A DNA stretch of 64,000 bases, taken from Turbatrix aceti. Taxonomy: Eukaryota > Nematoda > Chromadorea > Rhabditida > Panagrolaimidae. The notes under the pieces were generated by a model, which was not told the DNA's origin, made no database searches, and saw only the letters and a program-made list of their open reading frames with translations. The stretch lies in contig OZ017768.1 in the NCBI GenBank assembly GCA_963969345.1, positions 1,488,001 through 1,552,000 of the forward strand, in the 5' to 3' direction. Below are positions 46,552-59,170 of this stretch, one piece after another (position 1 is the first letter of the stretch; each line of letters opens with the position of its first letter). Made by a program: the position numbers and the translations under genes.

Positions 46552-47016
46552 ATGAACACGGAGCGACAGTATTTTGATTTCGTGGATACATGCAACACCC
46601 TGTTATCCGATTGCACCCGCGACTACGAAAAGTGCAAAAAGCTTTGTGAGGAAATGGGAAGCACCCATGAATGGCTGTCAGCGACGGAAGCCATCATCAC
46701 TATCCTGACTGAAGACCAAGAAGTCGTGCCTCAGAAACTTTTGAATGCGAAGCGGATAAAAAAGCGTCAGTTGGAAGATTTTACCGATCAGCTGCGTTTT
46801 ACGCTTGCAACCATAAAATCTGCAATTGCTTTATCAAAGTCTGAAATAATACATCTCGATGAGATGTTCAGATTTGGAGCTGATCGTAAAAGAATTCTGG
46901 ACATTGAAGAGAAAAATGGTTATGTGACAGCAATAATGAAACGGTGGGATAAGCTGATTGATAAATTCTATTCATCCTTGATGAATAGTTTGAATTCAAT
47001 TTTGGACGAAGACTAG
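46552..47016 (+). CDS. Hypothetical alpha-helical protein, 154 residues
   Basis: Uninterrupted frame directly after the acceptor TTCTTTTCAG, so the ATG is the first base of an exon. The composition is strongly helical and charged: an N-terminal part with CNTLLSDCTRDYEKCKKLCEE, then LNAKRIKKRQLEDFTDQLRFTLATIKSAI and a C-terminal helix DKFYSSLMNSLNSILDED. Four cysteines in the first 31 residues at spacing C-x6-C-x6-C-x3-C could be structural. I do not recognise the family. It could be an SL-spliced monocistron or the second exon of a gene starting near 46201. Confidence 0.6.
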   Translation: MNTERQYFDFVDTCNTLLSDCTRDYEKCKKLCEEMGSTHEWLSATEAIITILTEDQEVVPQKLLNAKRIKKRQLEDFTDQLRFTLATIKSAIALSKSEIIHLDEMFRFGADRKRILDIEEKNGYVTAIMKRWDKLIDKFYSSLMNSLNSILDED

Positions 47017-47957
47017 TCATGTGAGTTTTGCGTGGATTTTTTTAACACCATTGATAAACATTTTAGTCAGACTTTCCTGTCTATACCTTGTGGATTCCAA
47101 CTGATCACTTTTTTACCTCGTCACCTGCCAGCTTATTCATCGTCGTCAATTCCGGATTGTGTGCCAATTTTCCGAACCCAGGCGAACACAAATGCCGTTT
47201 TTTGGACTGTTTCATGAGTTTTTTTCTTGAACTTGATTTGTTTTTCATACGATAATTCTGTACTCAAATAAATTTGGATAAAAAATACTAAAGTGGTCTA
47301 AAAAAAGGTTGCCAAACGGGACGAATAATGTATTCTCGTCACGAAAGTATTATATTATACGTTTAAGGACGTTTTATCAAACTTTTTTCAAAAAAATATC
47401 TTTTTTTGATCGAGTTTGTCAAAAAAAATTTTCGCGCTTTCATTTATTTCTTTTTGCCGTTGGTGTCCTACGCGACTTGTTCTACATCAGAGACCGCTAT
47501 CGGAGTCAATTCCGGAGGCGAAGTCGGGGGACCTAAAAACGGATGGGCCTGAATAAGTTTTCTCACCACGAAAATGTGTTTGTAACCTTTTGCCAAACTT
47601 TTAAAAATCAGATGTTTTTTTACAGTAAATTTTTTAATGCGGATTTTTATTTTTTTTCCATTTGATTTTCACATTTACTTTTGATCGTAGATATGCGTAT
47701 TTTCATTGTAAACAAAAAATGAGTTGTAATTGTACCAAAAAAGTCAAAAATAGGGCACGTTCGAATTCAGAAAAGGCACAGAATGTGAAATTCAAAAATT
47801 CAGTGGGGATTACAGTATACAAAATAGTAAAAAGGTAATAAACTGGCGATATGAGCATACAGAAGAGAGCGAGGAGCGAGGAGCGCGAGTGCATAAACAC
47901 ATTTGAAGTTGCAAGCCGGTCGGTGGTCAGTCAGTTTTTTTTGTGTGTTTTCAGAAG
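47017..47957. other. Intergenic, convergent
   Basis: AT-rich. An acceptor-like TTTTAG at about 47066 is followed by a 150-nt moderately GC-balanced stretch with no convincing frame. Nothing else seen. Confidence 0.4.
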
Positions 47958-50900
47958 TTAACGACGCGGATAGGGGCCATTGAAGAGGGGATTCTGCATG
48001 ATGTAGGCTCCTTCGTCACGCATTGGGACAGGTGCAATGCGCGCGCGTCCGCCAACTGAGCTACGAGATCGCTGACGATAGTTGGGGTTGGTTGCGGCGA
48101 GTTTTTGGCGATGAAGGCCAGCTGGGGTGCCGTAGAAGCCGCCGCCGGAGGGTGGGGTAGGCGGGATGTGCCGGTATCCATTGGCGGGGATCTCTTCAAT
48201 GTTCTCGCTGAATTGAAGGGATCGACTGCCGTAGGGCCTGGAAAAAACATAAGTATTTTTAAATTATTTTAAAAGTATTTTGACAATTTTTTAAATAAAA
48301 AAATTTTACTCGAAATTAAAAAAAAAAAATTAATTAAAAAAATTTTTAAATTTAAAATTTTTAAAATTTAAAATTTTTTTTTTAATTTTTATTTTTAAAA
48401 TGAAAAATTTTAGTAAAATTTTAAATTAAAAAAAATTTTGTTGCTCAAAAAACATACCCCCGAGCCACCGCCCTGTAGGTATAGCCGTCATCGCTGCCGT
48501 ACTCATCAACGTATTCTGCCTCTTCGGTGGGGATAATCGTAGTCCTAGGAGGCGGGAGATGCATGGCCGGTGCGTACGAGACGGTCTCGACGTAGGGCCC
48601 GACGGGAGCGCCGTCATGGATACTGACGAGTCGAGACTTGCGAATGACGCGCTTGATTGGCACTGACTGATTGGAAGCTACCGATCCAACGGGCGAAGAA
48701 GTGCGCGCCGACGAAGAACCACCGAATCCGGATGAGCGACCGGAACGCGGGCTGTTGACGTTGCCAACAAATCCGACGCCGCCACCGTTGAGCGTCGATC
48801 GTGGCGATGATCCCCACGAACGGGGCGAAGGCTTGGGTCGCGGAATGTGCAGAGGCAGCGTGTCTATCTTAGGCAAGGGCTCGAGGAGGCCCGTTGCACG
48901 CTGCGGATTGTATTCGCCGTTGTTCACGGGGCTGAGGGGGCGTGCCGGGCGGACGGGCTCTTTTGGCTGAAAAAAAGGGATTATTTCAGTTGAATTTTGT
49001 AAACCGATTTTTGTAATGTGAGGAAAAAAACGAAAAACAAAGGTTGAAAAAACACTGCCAATTTATTATTAAACCGTAAAACAAAATTTTTTATCAACGT
49101 GAGATAATTTTTTCCAGCCAGGACCCAAAGTAAAAATTTTGCTTAACCATCACTGCAAAAGCTGTCAAAATTTTTGTTCAAATTTGGATCAATGTTCAAC
49201 AAAAGCTAAATTTGTCTTTTTTTTTTGTCAAAAATTAAAATTTTTAAAAACGTTTTTAGATATTAAAAACTTTTTGCAAAAAAATGGTGTGGTAAGCTTA
49301 AGGACAATCATCATAATTTTTTAAAGAAAAAAACCACATCCAAGTGAAAGACAAATTTTTTCCACAAAATGAAAGAAAACAACAAAAATCAAAAAAAAAC
49401 ACGCGATTTAACGTAAAAAGTCAGATTGAGTCATTCAAACCCGCAAAACACGCGATCCCGTCCGTAAAAACCTAATTTGAACAAAAATACATACACAAAC
49501 ACACACCTCGCAACCAATTCTTCTCCGAGAGAAGAAAACAACGGGTTGGTGTAAGACAATCCAGTAAAATCCTCACGTAATGACTGACGAGTACGTACTA
49601 CGCGTTGATGAACAAGGAGCGGGAGATGGATGAGGAGGAGGGTCATATGAACACGGGGGGCAGCTCAACTCTTATTGCTCTCACCTCAACCCAAGCAAAA
49701 GCAATCGTTGTTCCACCGGGCCCGGGATGGCTGGGAGGGGGGATTGTCCTCGAGATTGCTTCTGATTGACGATTCACTTGTCTTGGGCCTTACAAGGAGT
49801 CGGAGAGGGGGTAGCAACATTTTAGCCTGCGTAAAAGCGATGTAAAATTTTTGTTAGGGACATTTTTTTGGTCGCGTGACGGTACTCAGGTTGTCAAAAT
49901 TATTGACTTGAAATTTTTTATTATACTTGGTTTCTATATAAAAAATCAAATTCAAAATGTTTTTTTTTTATTTTTGAACGATTCTAAAAAATGGCTAAAG
50001 TGTCTAAAAAATTTCTAAAAACCAAAAAAAATTCTAACAGGTACATAAAAGCAACAAGACAACGACTGATGTAAGCAACTTCAGTCACCTGAATTTTGAT
50101 CCTTTTTTGCTTCGTCTCACTTTTTTTTCTTTTCCATGAAGCCCCCTGCTTGGATACTCACACCTCACCTGGGGCAAGTAGACCTAGGCCTTGAGAAGGA
50201 GGGGTGGTTCCTCAACAAGTAAAGTCGAAAAGTCGACACCGCGGGATAGCATGGATGCATGACAAACTGAGCCTGCTTGCTTCCTGTGTCACATCATCAT
50301 AAACTTCTGATGTAATGTGTCACATGTGCTTGATCGTCGCTGTACGACGAAAATGCGAAAATGAATACGAAGACAACGACAACGACGACGGAAACGACGA
50401 CGGATGACCACCACCAGCGGAAGATTAACAAATCGAAGACAGAAGAACGTCTGTGTTTGAATATTGACAAAATTGACTAACACGGATGCGGAGGAGTAAA
50501 ATGATGGAAAAAAAAGGTGTATGTATGTGTGTATGCAAGAGGGAAGTGATTAAAAAATGAGGAGGCGGTGAGAGTGAAAAAACTAAAAAAAACTAATTTA
50601 TGGCAATAAAATATTATTTTTGAAATCTCATTTTTTTTGTAAAAAAAAACAGAGAGCATTGTTAAAAAAAACTCGAAAAACGTTGTTTTGTAAGACTGAA
50701 TACGCTAAAATTTAGCAAACAAAAAAAACGTTTCGTTCTGTTCAAATGAGTGCCAATTTGGACAAATCGGATTTCAAAATAAAATGTTATAGATTTTTTT
50801 GTTAAAATAAAAAAATATGTCAAATGCTAAAAAAAATAATTTAACATAAACAATATGCAATAGTAGTATTTTGATTTTTTTTAGCAATAATTTTTTTACA

Positions 50901-52067
50901 TTTTAATTTTATCTCAATCCAGGACAAATCATCAAAAAATTTCCAACATTCATTGTTTTTTAGTACACAAAAAACAAGCAAGAGAGACAACTCTGACCAT
51001 TTTGAAACATCCAACAGATAATCGGATGATGAAAACTACTCAAAAAATGACAAATACTTCTGCAAATATGAATCAAACAGTCAGGAAATCTTTTTTTTTT
51101 TTGTTTGGAACAAAAAAGTTGAACTCGAACTTGTCAGTCAATTTTTTATATTTTATTCGAACAAAAAGCAAAAAAAACCCAGACACTGAGAACTCCCATA
51201 ACACTACGTCGCTCCTTTTATGCAGCACTCATTTTGAGTCAGACTGAGTCTACTAATGACAAAAAAACAAAAACCTGTGGTCATAGTCGAGATTTAGTCA
51301 AGAAAGGTGGTGTACGTACGCAAGAGTAAGTACGGGGAACGATAGGTACCCAGGTATGGTATATATGTAGTATGTGTAACAAACAAACAGCTTTTGCGGA
51401 GAGAAACGATCCCAGATGAGGATCACATAAGTATACAAACATGGTGAATTCACTTTTTTAAACGCTTTTCAAGTGCGAGAAGTAAGCCGGTATGGTAAGG
51501 GTAAAATTAACGGACATAAGAGCCGAGCAGACAAAAAAAATTTTATGTGGGAAAAAATAATTGAGTGATTTTTTTCGTCACGCTTTGAAAAAAATGAAAA
51601 AATAAAGTTCTAAACAAAAAAAATTTCAACGAAAAAAACTTACGTTGGTGTCAATCTTGACGACAATTTCGCCATTTTCATCTCGACCATAGGTACGGCG
51701 CTCAACTTCGCGATTCGTTGAAATATGACGCTTTGGTTCACTGTTTTTGGTTCCGTGAACCTTGCGCTCAAACGTGGTGACTGTTTCGACTTCTTCTGAG
51801 CCTATTTTCTGAAATGGAAAATTTCGAAAATTTTTCATGGGTTTTCAAATGATAAAAAAAAATTTTATGTGAAATTTTGAGATTTCGAAACTCCAAAAAT
51901 TTATTCAAGCATGCAATAAATTACTGTTCAAAACCCATAAAATCTCCGAGCCCATGTAAAAAATTTCAAAAAAATTAAAAACGTACCCGAAACCGATGAT
52001 TCGGCGACACCTGCCTCACATTCTTAGGAAACTGAATAATTTGCTTGGGTTCAGCAACCACGGCCAT
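47958..52067 (-). CDS. Disordered Ser/Pro/Gly-rich protein, function unknown
   Basis: Minus-strand exons 52067-51987, 51808-51644, 48966-48458 and 48237-47958 give 344 residues; every join is in phase. The N-terminus MAVVAEPKQIIQFPKNVRQV is followed by a charged segment with FERKVHGTKNSEPKRHISTNREVERRTYG. The rest is low-complexity: a Ser/Gly/Arg stretch (NSPRSGRSSGFGGSSSARTSS), a conserved-looking VIRKSRLVSIHDGAPVGPYVETV, an acidic-Tyr patch EEAEYVDEYGSDDGYTYRAV, and an Arg/Tyr/Pro-rich end finishing NGPYPRR. No catalytic domain, membrane segment or signal peptide is seen. Arginines in Ser/Pro context suggest heavy phosphorylation and perhaps a cytoskeletal or junctional scaffold, but that is a guess. 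Intron 2 spans 2.7 kb (48967-51643) without another gene. Confidence 0.8.
48967..51643. other. Large intron of the disordered-protein gene
   Basis: 2.7 kb without supported exons. It contains homopolymer-rich AT stretches and short GC-balanced patches (about 49640-49810, 50150-50440) that could hold enhancers or alternative first exons; none is convincing. Confidence 0.4.
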
Positions 52068-55000
52068 CTTTTCTAATTTGAACGTTCACAGGTGAATCTG
52101 CTAAGGTGAAGATGACAACGGACTGTATTGGTTCTTGCTTGGTAGGCAGGTAGGCGTGCAGGGACGTAAGAAGTCAGCAGAGTAAGCGTTCCCTTCTTCT
52201 TCTCCTTCTTTTTTTCCGTAACTCTAGGCGTGGTGTACGTGGTGATCCTGCAAAAACCTCTAGCTGTACTTTTTACTACTATGTGTGTGTACAGGTGACA
52301 TAGGTACGTAGAGGTGGTTCTGGGATGAAGAACAAACACCTATAACACCTCCAGGAGAGGGTTGGAGTCTCACGCATTCAGTGGGTGCACCTTGGGGCCT
52401 CAGGGGTGGCTCTATCACTTTACTTTACTCTCTTAGCAATGCTAAAGGGCTTCCTTCCTTCCTTCACCTTTGCAAAAGCTCGCTTTGTCTTGTGTACGCG
52501 CGAGAGACGAGGAAAAAAAAATCATGATGCAGGAAGAACAAACAGGGCAAAGTTATACACATTGGATACACAATAATTCACTGACTTTTTCTACGGGGTC
52601 CTTTGGCCAGTCAACCAACGAACCAACCGAGCTGATAGATACACAATTGCCCGCGGGAATTAGTATCTACTATAATTTTTTTGTCGTACATCTAGGGATT
52701 TAGCCTCAATCTGAAACCAACCCCCCCTCACCTGATTTTCTTCCGGAAATTACTTGATTAATAAACGTAATGTCGGGGCTAGGGGGCCTTAAACTGAGTA
52801 TACACAAACACAGAATCTACTAGCAAGAAATAGTAGGAAGTAGGACGTACCAAAAAGTTGTTTAACACACGATTTGTTGTCAGAAGCGCAAATAAGTAAC
52901 ATAAGTATGGTAATCAAGTCGAAAAAAAAATCAGTCAAACCGGATGTCTGTGGAGGGGGAGGGGGTATTACTTATGCGTACTCTTGTAATTAGGGATACA
53001 CGGGTTTTTTCAGTAAAATTATTAGCTGCAAATATTTTTTGCAGTAATTTTTTTGTTTAAAAAAAATTGAAATGAAACTGAAAAGTATAATATAAAGCAA
53101 ATACATATTTTTTTGTTCTTACAACGAAAAAAAACACAACAAACATTTTTACAGTAAAACGCGTTAAAAAAACATTTTCGTTAATTTTGTCAATGGAAAT
53201 GCAATATGAATCAAAAAACGGTTTTTAGGGTTTCTAAATACCTTGAAAAACCATACTTGACAAACAAGCAATCAAACAAGTGCATGAACTCTCGTCATAA
53301 GAGCAGTCGTTTACTTATCTTCCTCAAGTGACCTACTAAATAGTATCTCCGGTTAGCTCATGTGACCTACTATCCTGAAGAAGTTGTTTGCCTCAAAAAA
53401 ATTTATTTCCAAAAAAAACTACAAACCTCCCAGCAAATTTTTTTCCAATACTATAGTACCACGAATTTTTTTTACAATTTCGTTACACCAACAGCAAGGT
53501 AAATGAATATCAAACAATACACGACTCATGTCAATCCTGATCGCGCACACGCCGTTTATCCAACCACTTGGCTCATCTTCAAGAGATGGAAAAAAAGATT
53601 GACTTTTCTTTGTCAATAAACAAAAGCGGTCGGTTGAGTCAAGGGTTGACTGGTACACTTACATTTACTCTTCGTTAGCACACGTGATTTCTTCCAGATA
53701 CCTGGACTATCCATAGTTGTGTATAGGTTGGAGAGGGAACATGTGTAAAGTGATCATTGAGATGCTTGAATGAATCTTTGCTTTACAGTGAGAAAGGGTA
53801 TTAGTTTTTAGGGGGTTGAAATGAAAATAGAAAAAATCTTGAAATGACAAAAAAATACAAAAAAAATTAAAAAAAGTCATTTTTACGTTCCCGTTTATTA
53901 AAAAAAAAGCTGTCATCGTCCAACAAAAAATCATTGCCCTGACAGCGTCAAAAAATCAAAGCTTTTCCAACCTTCCATTTCCATTGTTACACGAAATGCA
54001 ACAAAAAGAATCCAATCCATACCAAAAAATGTAGAGCAAAAGAGAAAAAGCTTTTATAAGGTATTGTTTTTCAAAGTTGCTTAGTTGCTTACACTACCTG
54101 CTTGCCCGGGAGTGCGCTCATCACCACTCCATTGTTATTATGCATCTGACAGCTTTACAAACGGAAAGGCAAAGGAATCATCGGTAGCAGCCTAACTAAG
54201 CCTATGCTCGAGCCTGCATGCGCAAGCTGTGGCTCATGCAGGCTCGCGCAGGCTTGAACAAGAAAGACAAAAAAGAAGCACTCAACAAATGACAGGTGGA
54301 GTGTACTGAAAATGACGCATCTTTAGATTTCAATCAATTTTTATTATAATTATTATACTTGCAGATGCGCAGCTTTTTATGAAACTTCGTCATAAAATTA
54401 AAATGTTGGTTAAAAAATATTTTTAATTTAGATTTTTGATTATCCATTTTTTGTAAACGGTTTTTTTACTTGTATAATACATGCATACCAAATATTGTTC
54501 AACGATCATTTTTTTGTTTTTGAAAAAAATCAAGAACAAACTAACACACAAGCAATCAACCGGAAACTGCACTCAAAATGTATATGTTTTGTATATTGTC
54601 TTTCACAAGCGGTTCATGTTCGACATAAAACAACCAGGTGCTTGAAAAAAATTTACGAAGTGATCACTTTCACGGACACTAGAAAATAACATAAATATTT
54701 GTAATCACTACAATCACTACAAAATTGTACTCAAAACTCAGGAGATTTTCTCCCGGGGTTGCAATCTTCCGGAAGATTTCGCTACCTTTATTATGTATTA
54801 TCAAGTCGCTTTCCACGTATGTAGATACAAAAATTTATTACTATGCAAACCGTCAACAACTTACGACTGACAAACAAAACGTATATGCAGAATTCAGAGT
54901 CGTAAGGCCGGAACAGCAATTAGTGTTCGGTTAGGTATTTTTGGCATCAGCGAAGCTAAAAATTAGACTAAAGTTTTGAATAAAATTTAAAAAAGTTAAC

Positions 55001-56323
55001 CAACTTTATTGAAAGCATTGGCAACTGTTTCAAAGCAATCGTCCTCGGATCCATGAACGGCGTCAATTTGCTGAATAAAGGCAAAAGGACCGACTATAAC
55101 CATGCTTGCTGGATCTCCTCCAGCGCTCCAGTCTAGTGCACTTGAAAAAACCTGGAGCTCTAGTGCACTTGAAAAAACCTTGAATCGCGTTTCCAACGTC
55201 TAACGGCATGTGTCTAAAAGTTCTGAGATGTACGTTTACAAATACTAAATATACGGATACCATATATGGATATATAAGAAAGTTCCGAAAATAAATTGGA
55301 ATGAAGTCAAACAGTTGAAGGGTGCTCTTTTATATTTAGAAAGTTGAAGGGTGCTAATAATTTGGGGGTTGGTTTTCGGCAAACACACCTTATGACAACC
55401 GTAAACAGGAGGTGGTAACAGCGTCAAAATGCAAATAATCTCTATTTTTTGTAGCGATTGCAAAATCCAAAAACATCAATTTCGAGATTCTGCATTTTTT
55501 TTCTATTTTGAACTGTTTATGAGATTGTGATAATAGCGTTGAAGCAATGAAATAATATTTTGCGTTATTTGTGCTTTCCAAAAACACCAAATTTCGAGAT
55601 TCCATCTGATGTCAAACAATAAAATTTCAAAATGCGTGCATTATACATATTATTCGAAGACATATTTATGGATGCCTTAGTTAGTAATTCCGTTCATTGT
55701 CCAGCGTTGCAGTGTCTAATTGAACCTGCTCAATCGGTGCAAACCGAGCGGTTAGTAGATAAGAATTTATTATTGAACTTTTTTTGGCATTTTTTTGCAT
55801 ATGCAAACTGAACATTTTCGACAGTCTAGTAAATGTGATTTGTAATTTTCCTGATTCTTATGTTCTCAAAAGTCATCCGCTCGCGCACACCTCTACGGCA
55901 TTAACTCTGACTCGGTGGCTATAAATCCGAGAACATGACCGACGTGTCTTGTTTCTCGCGCACAGCTGACATGAGCCAAGAAGGGGGGGGGGAGGGTGCT
56001 AATCGAGTCCGCGCCTGCCTGCCTGGTTGTAGCTCCTTCAAGGATTGGGAAAAGACGAAAGGAGAGCGAAAAACGAAAAACACCCGCCAGCTCCAGCCGC
56101 ATCAAACAGGCTGGCTCGGCTCGGCTCGGCTGTCTGCCGTGTCATCTATAGCGTACATAAATTGGGCAATGGCGTTTTCATGCGCGTTACCTGGATACGG
56201 GTGGTGCAAGAGGGTCGCCTTATAAGTGGTTTGTGTGCCCTATTCGTCGTCTGGTTACGACTCACGAATAAAACTGACCACTCCACTTTCCTTCCCTCCC
56301 TGGCTGTCTGCCTGCTTTTTGCC
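52068..56323. other. 4.2-kb intergenic region between divergent genes
   Basis: Upstream of both the disordered-protein gene (-) and the coiled-coil gene (+). It is AT-rich with scattered GC patches and a short GC-rich inverted-looking cluster of GCCTGC/GCAGGC words at about 54195-54255. One exon-like minus-strand frame lies at 54996-55196. No other gene was supported. Confidence 0.45.
54996..55196 (-). other. Possible orphan terminal exon (minus strand)
   Basis: Frame ending DPASMVIVGPFAFIQQIDAV...DDCFETVANAFNKVG-stop in otherwise AT-rich DNA. Immediately before it a 27-nt unit is duplicated in frame (VFSSALELQ / VFSSALDWS). No upstream exon could be joined, so it may be a broken gene or chance. 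Confidence 0.25.
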
Positions 56324-59170
56324 ATGTCTCACCTACAACGTCATCGAAAAACGCCTTCGGCACCCAAGTCGTACTCTGACCTTTTGGAAATCCGGGGATC
56401 AGGCTACACTCCGGTCAAGGGAGAATCGGTGCACAAGCCCCCCTCCAGTCTGGCGCCCCGAAAACTTCCACCCCACACTTTTGGAAGCGGTCAGAGACTT
56501 CAGGGTTTTGTACAGTCCAATGTGCCCCCTCCCAAGTCAGCCATGAAGAGATCCGGAAGCGTTGGCAGTGGCCTTGAAGGAGGACGCAGGACTGTTATGG
56601 CTCCTACTACGTCTTATGCCAGACCGGTTGGTGGTGGAGCTGGTGGAGTTGGCAGTTGTCACAAACATTACGCCGGAGGCAATAATAATAATAACGGTAG
56701 TTATTCGTCGCCTTCATCTTCTGGGTCTAATAACGACAGGTATGTTTCGAAAAATTTCTAAAAACGTTTAAAAGTATGAAAACTATTTTAGTATTTCTAA
56801 AATATTTTGAAAAATGTCAAAAAAATATTAAAAAAGTGTAAAAATAGTTTTGCTTTGTTGAAAATTTTTGAAAATTTTAAAAGCATTTCAAAATAATTTT
56901 AAGTATTTTTAAATACTAAAAACTTCTAAAATTGCAACAAAACAAGAGTTCATATTTTTTGACGCTAGAAAATTTCCAGACAAGTAATCTGCAACTGTCA
57001 GCACCCCGTAACCATGGCATTCATGGAAGACGCCTATGTTAAAAACTTACTTAACCAGCTTGAAATATTGAATGTTGAAAACGAAGTTTTGTAAGTTCTG
57101 CGTCTTTAATTTTGCTCGTTCCTATCAAAAAAATACATTTTCAGAAGAAAACAATCAAATCGCCAAACAATGTCTGCATCCTACAACCGAGAAAATACAA
57201 TCACACTTCCTTCCACAAGCCAGGGCATTTACGGCACCGGACCATCCGGTGAAACGATAACATCATCGTCCGACATGCAAACATGGCAAAAATCAGTTCT
57301 TGGTTATTCCTCAGGCTTTAGTGGCAATTTGAGTAGCTCGAAGCGAGTCGACTTTACTCGTCCTCTGATTTCGAATTCACCTGGACGTGGATCTGGCGGA
57401 GCAGGAGGAGGAGGATCTGATCGAGAAGGCCACAACAACGCGAACACCGAAGTACTGCTTGACAGGCTGGAAGAAGCCGCAGCTAAGGAAGCGAGACTAG
57501 AAAGTCGTATCAAGACTCTGACATCGGAAAACCAGCGATTGTCTCGCGTCAGCGAAGAAACAAGGTCCAAGCTAGACGAAATGACAGGTGAAATACTCAA
57601 GCTTGAATCATCAATGACCCAAGAAAAGCGGCATTTTTTGGAAGAAAATATAGAACTTCAACGCCGTCTTGACGAACTCACACCTTTGCTAGCGGATAAA
57701 GAAGCACAGATTGCCAGACTCATGGGCGAAAAAGATTCTATGTCGGCGAGATTGCGGGTTACTGGTTCACAGATTGATGAGCTGCAGTCAAAATTGTCGA
57801 CGGATTTATCCATGACATATCAAAGCACGGAAGCCAGGCAACAGGTTGAACGGCTTCAGGTAAACTATTTTTATTTTTGAAAAACTAAGACATTTTTGTT
57901 CGTTTTGCTTCCGTAGACAAATGCACTTGTTGTGATAAAAACTTTTTTCCCATAACTTTTGGGTCCAAGGTTCGATTCCATCCCGTGTTCAATTTTTTTA
58001 CGTCATTTGTTTCATTTTTTGTTTCTTTTTAGTCTCGCCTCGAAAACATGGAACGCGAAATAGACAATTTCCGCCAACGTGAGCTCTCCAGCATCGATGA
58101 ACGAAATAATCTTGAACGAAAACTCAAAGACGAAGAAGCCTATGCGCAGCGGCAAAGCAATCTGTACCAAAAAGCACTTGAAGATAAGGAATCTGCAAAT
58201 CGCGAAGTTTCAAACTTGAGATCAGAAATCATTCGTCTCGAATCGACAATTACAAATCAGCGCGCGGAACTTGAGTCGCAGAGAAGGGTGATGCCAAATG
58301 AACTGGAGACTGCCAAACTGACCGAGCAACGCTTGAAAGCTGAGATTACCAGACTAGAAGATCGCCTGCACTCCGAGCAACATCGATTCCGTCAAATAGA
58401 AAACCAACTCAGAGATCGGGAATTTATCGACGCCGAAGAACTCGTCAAAACTCAGAGAGAGCTCGAAGGACTGAAGGCCCTGTCCGAATCGTTGACCAGG
58501 GAAAATAGTTCGTTGAGGAAACAAAGAATTGATTTGGATGAAAAACTGGAGTTGTTGCAGAAAAAAGTTAGTTTTTATCAAAGTAGAAAATTATTTTTTT
58601 GTTTTTGAGAATTTCGGAATTTTCAAATACACTTTTGATATTTTTTTGAAAAATTGAATTATCTCTGTTTCTTTGCACCCGTGGTTGAGTGGTATAAATT
58701 TTTGATCACTAAAAATTAAGGTTAAAGGTTTGATTCCGGCTGATGTGGATTACTTTTTTCTTGCTTCAGTATTTTTTATCTGTTCATTAAAATTCCGAAC
58801 TTTTCAGAACCAACAATTTTCAACCAAAGATCTCGAAATTCGTGAACTCAAACGCCAAATCGATGATTTTGATCGTAAGTACGCAGAGACAACCGTTCAG
58901 CTACAGCGTGACGTTGAGTTTCAAGCAAATCGGGCGCGTGAACTCGAAGAAATTGTTCGAAAAGTGCACGAATTGTCAGATTCGTCATCGTATCAATCTC
59001 AACATCAGTCTACGACTTCGTCATTCACGCAGAGAAAGCGTTTGAGTGAGATGTCGTCTAGCGTTGTCTCCGTCGATAACGTTCATTCCGATCGCTCAAA
59101 ACGTTCTTCCAGCATCATAGAACGTTCTTACCCAAAACAATCTTCGGATTCGACAAGTCAAAATTTTTAG
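56324..59170 (+). CDS. Long coiled-coil protein with disordered N-terminus
   Basis: Exons 56324-56739, 56980-57090, 57145-57859, 58033-58566 and 58808-59170 give 712 residues. Residues 1-138 are basic and Ser/Pro/Gly-rich (MSHLQRHRKTPSAPKSYSDL). Exon 2 encodes a compact conserved-looking motif CNCQHPVTMAFMEDAYVKNL then LNQLEILNVENEVL. After a Gly-rich linker, residues about 280-650 form an almost unbroken coiled coil (LLDRLEEAAAKEARLESRIK through EFQANRARELEEIVRKVHEL). The end is Ser-rich. No motor, kinase or membrane domain is present. The layout suggests a cytoskeletal, centrosomal or junctional scaffold, but I do not recognise the family. The frame upstream of the chosen ATG is open, but the region before it is less protein-like. 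Confidence 0.85.
57910..57995 (+). pseudogene. tRNA-like fragment in intron 3 of the coiled-coil gene
   Basis: GGTTCGATTCC (about 57969-57979) is a perfect B box. Upstream CCCATAAC could be a decayed CAU anticodon loop. The acceptor stem does not close, so it is at best a tRNA relic. Confidence 0.3.
58672..58750 (+). pseudogene. tRNA-like fragment in intron 4 of the coiled-coil gene
   Basis: TGGTTGAGTGGTA resembles an A box, and 41 nt downstream GGTTTGATTCC resembles a B box with one change. Spacing fits a tRNA gene, but the acceptor arms do not pair well. Probably a pseudogene or SINE head. Confidence 0.35.
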
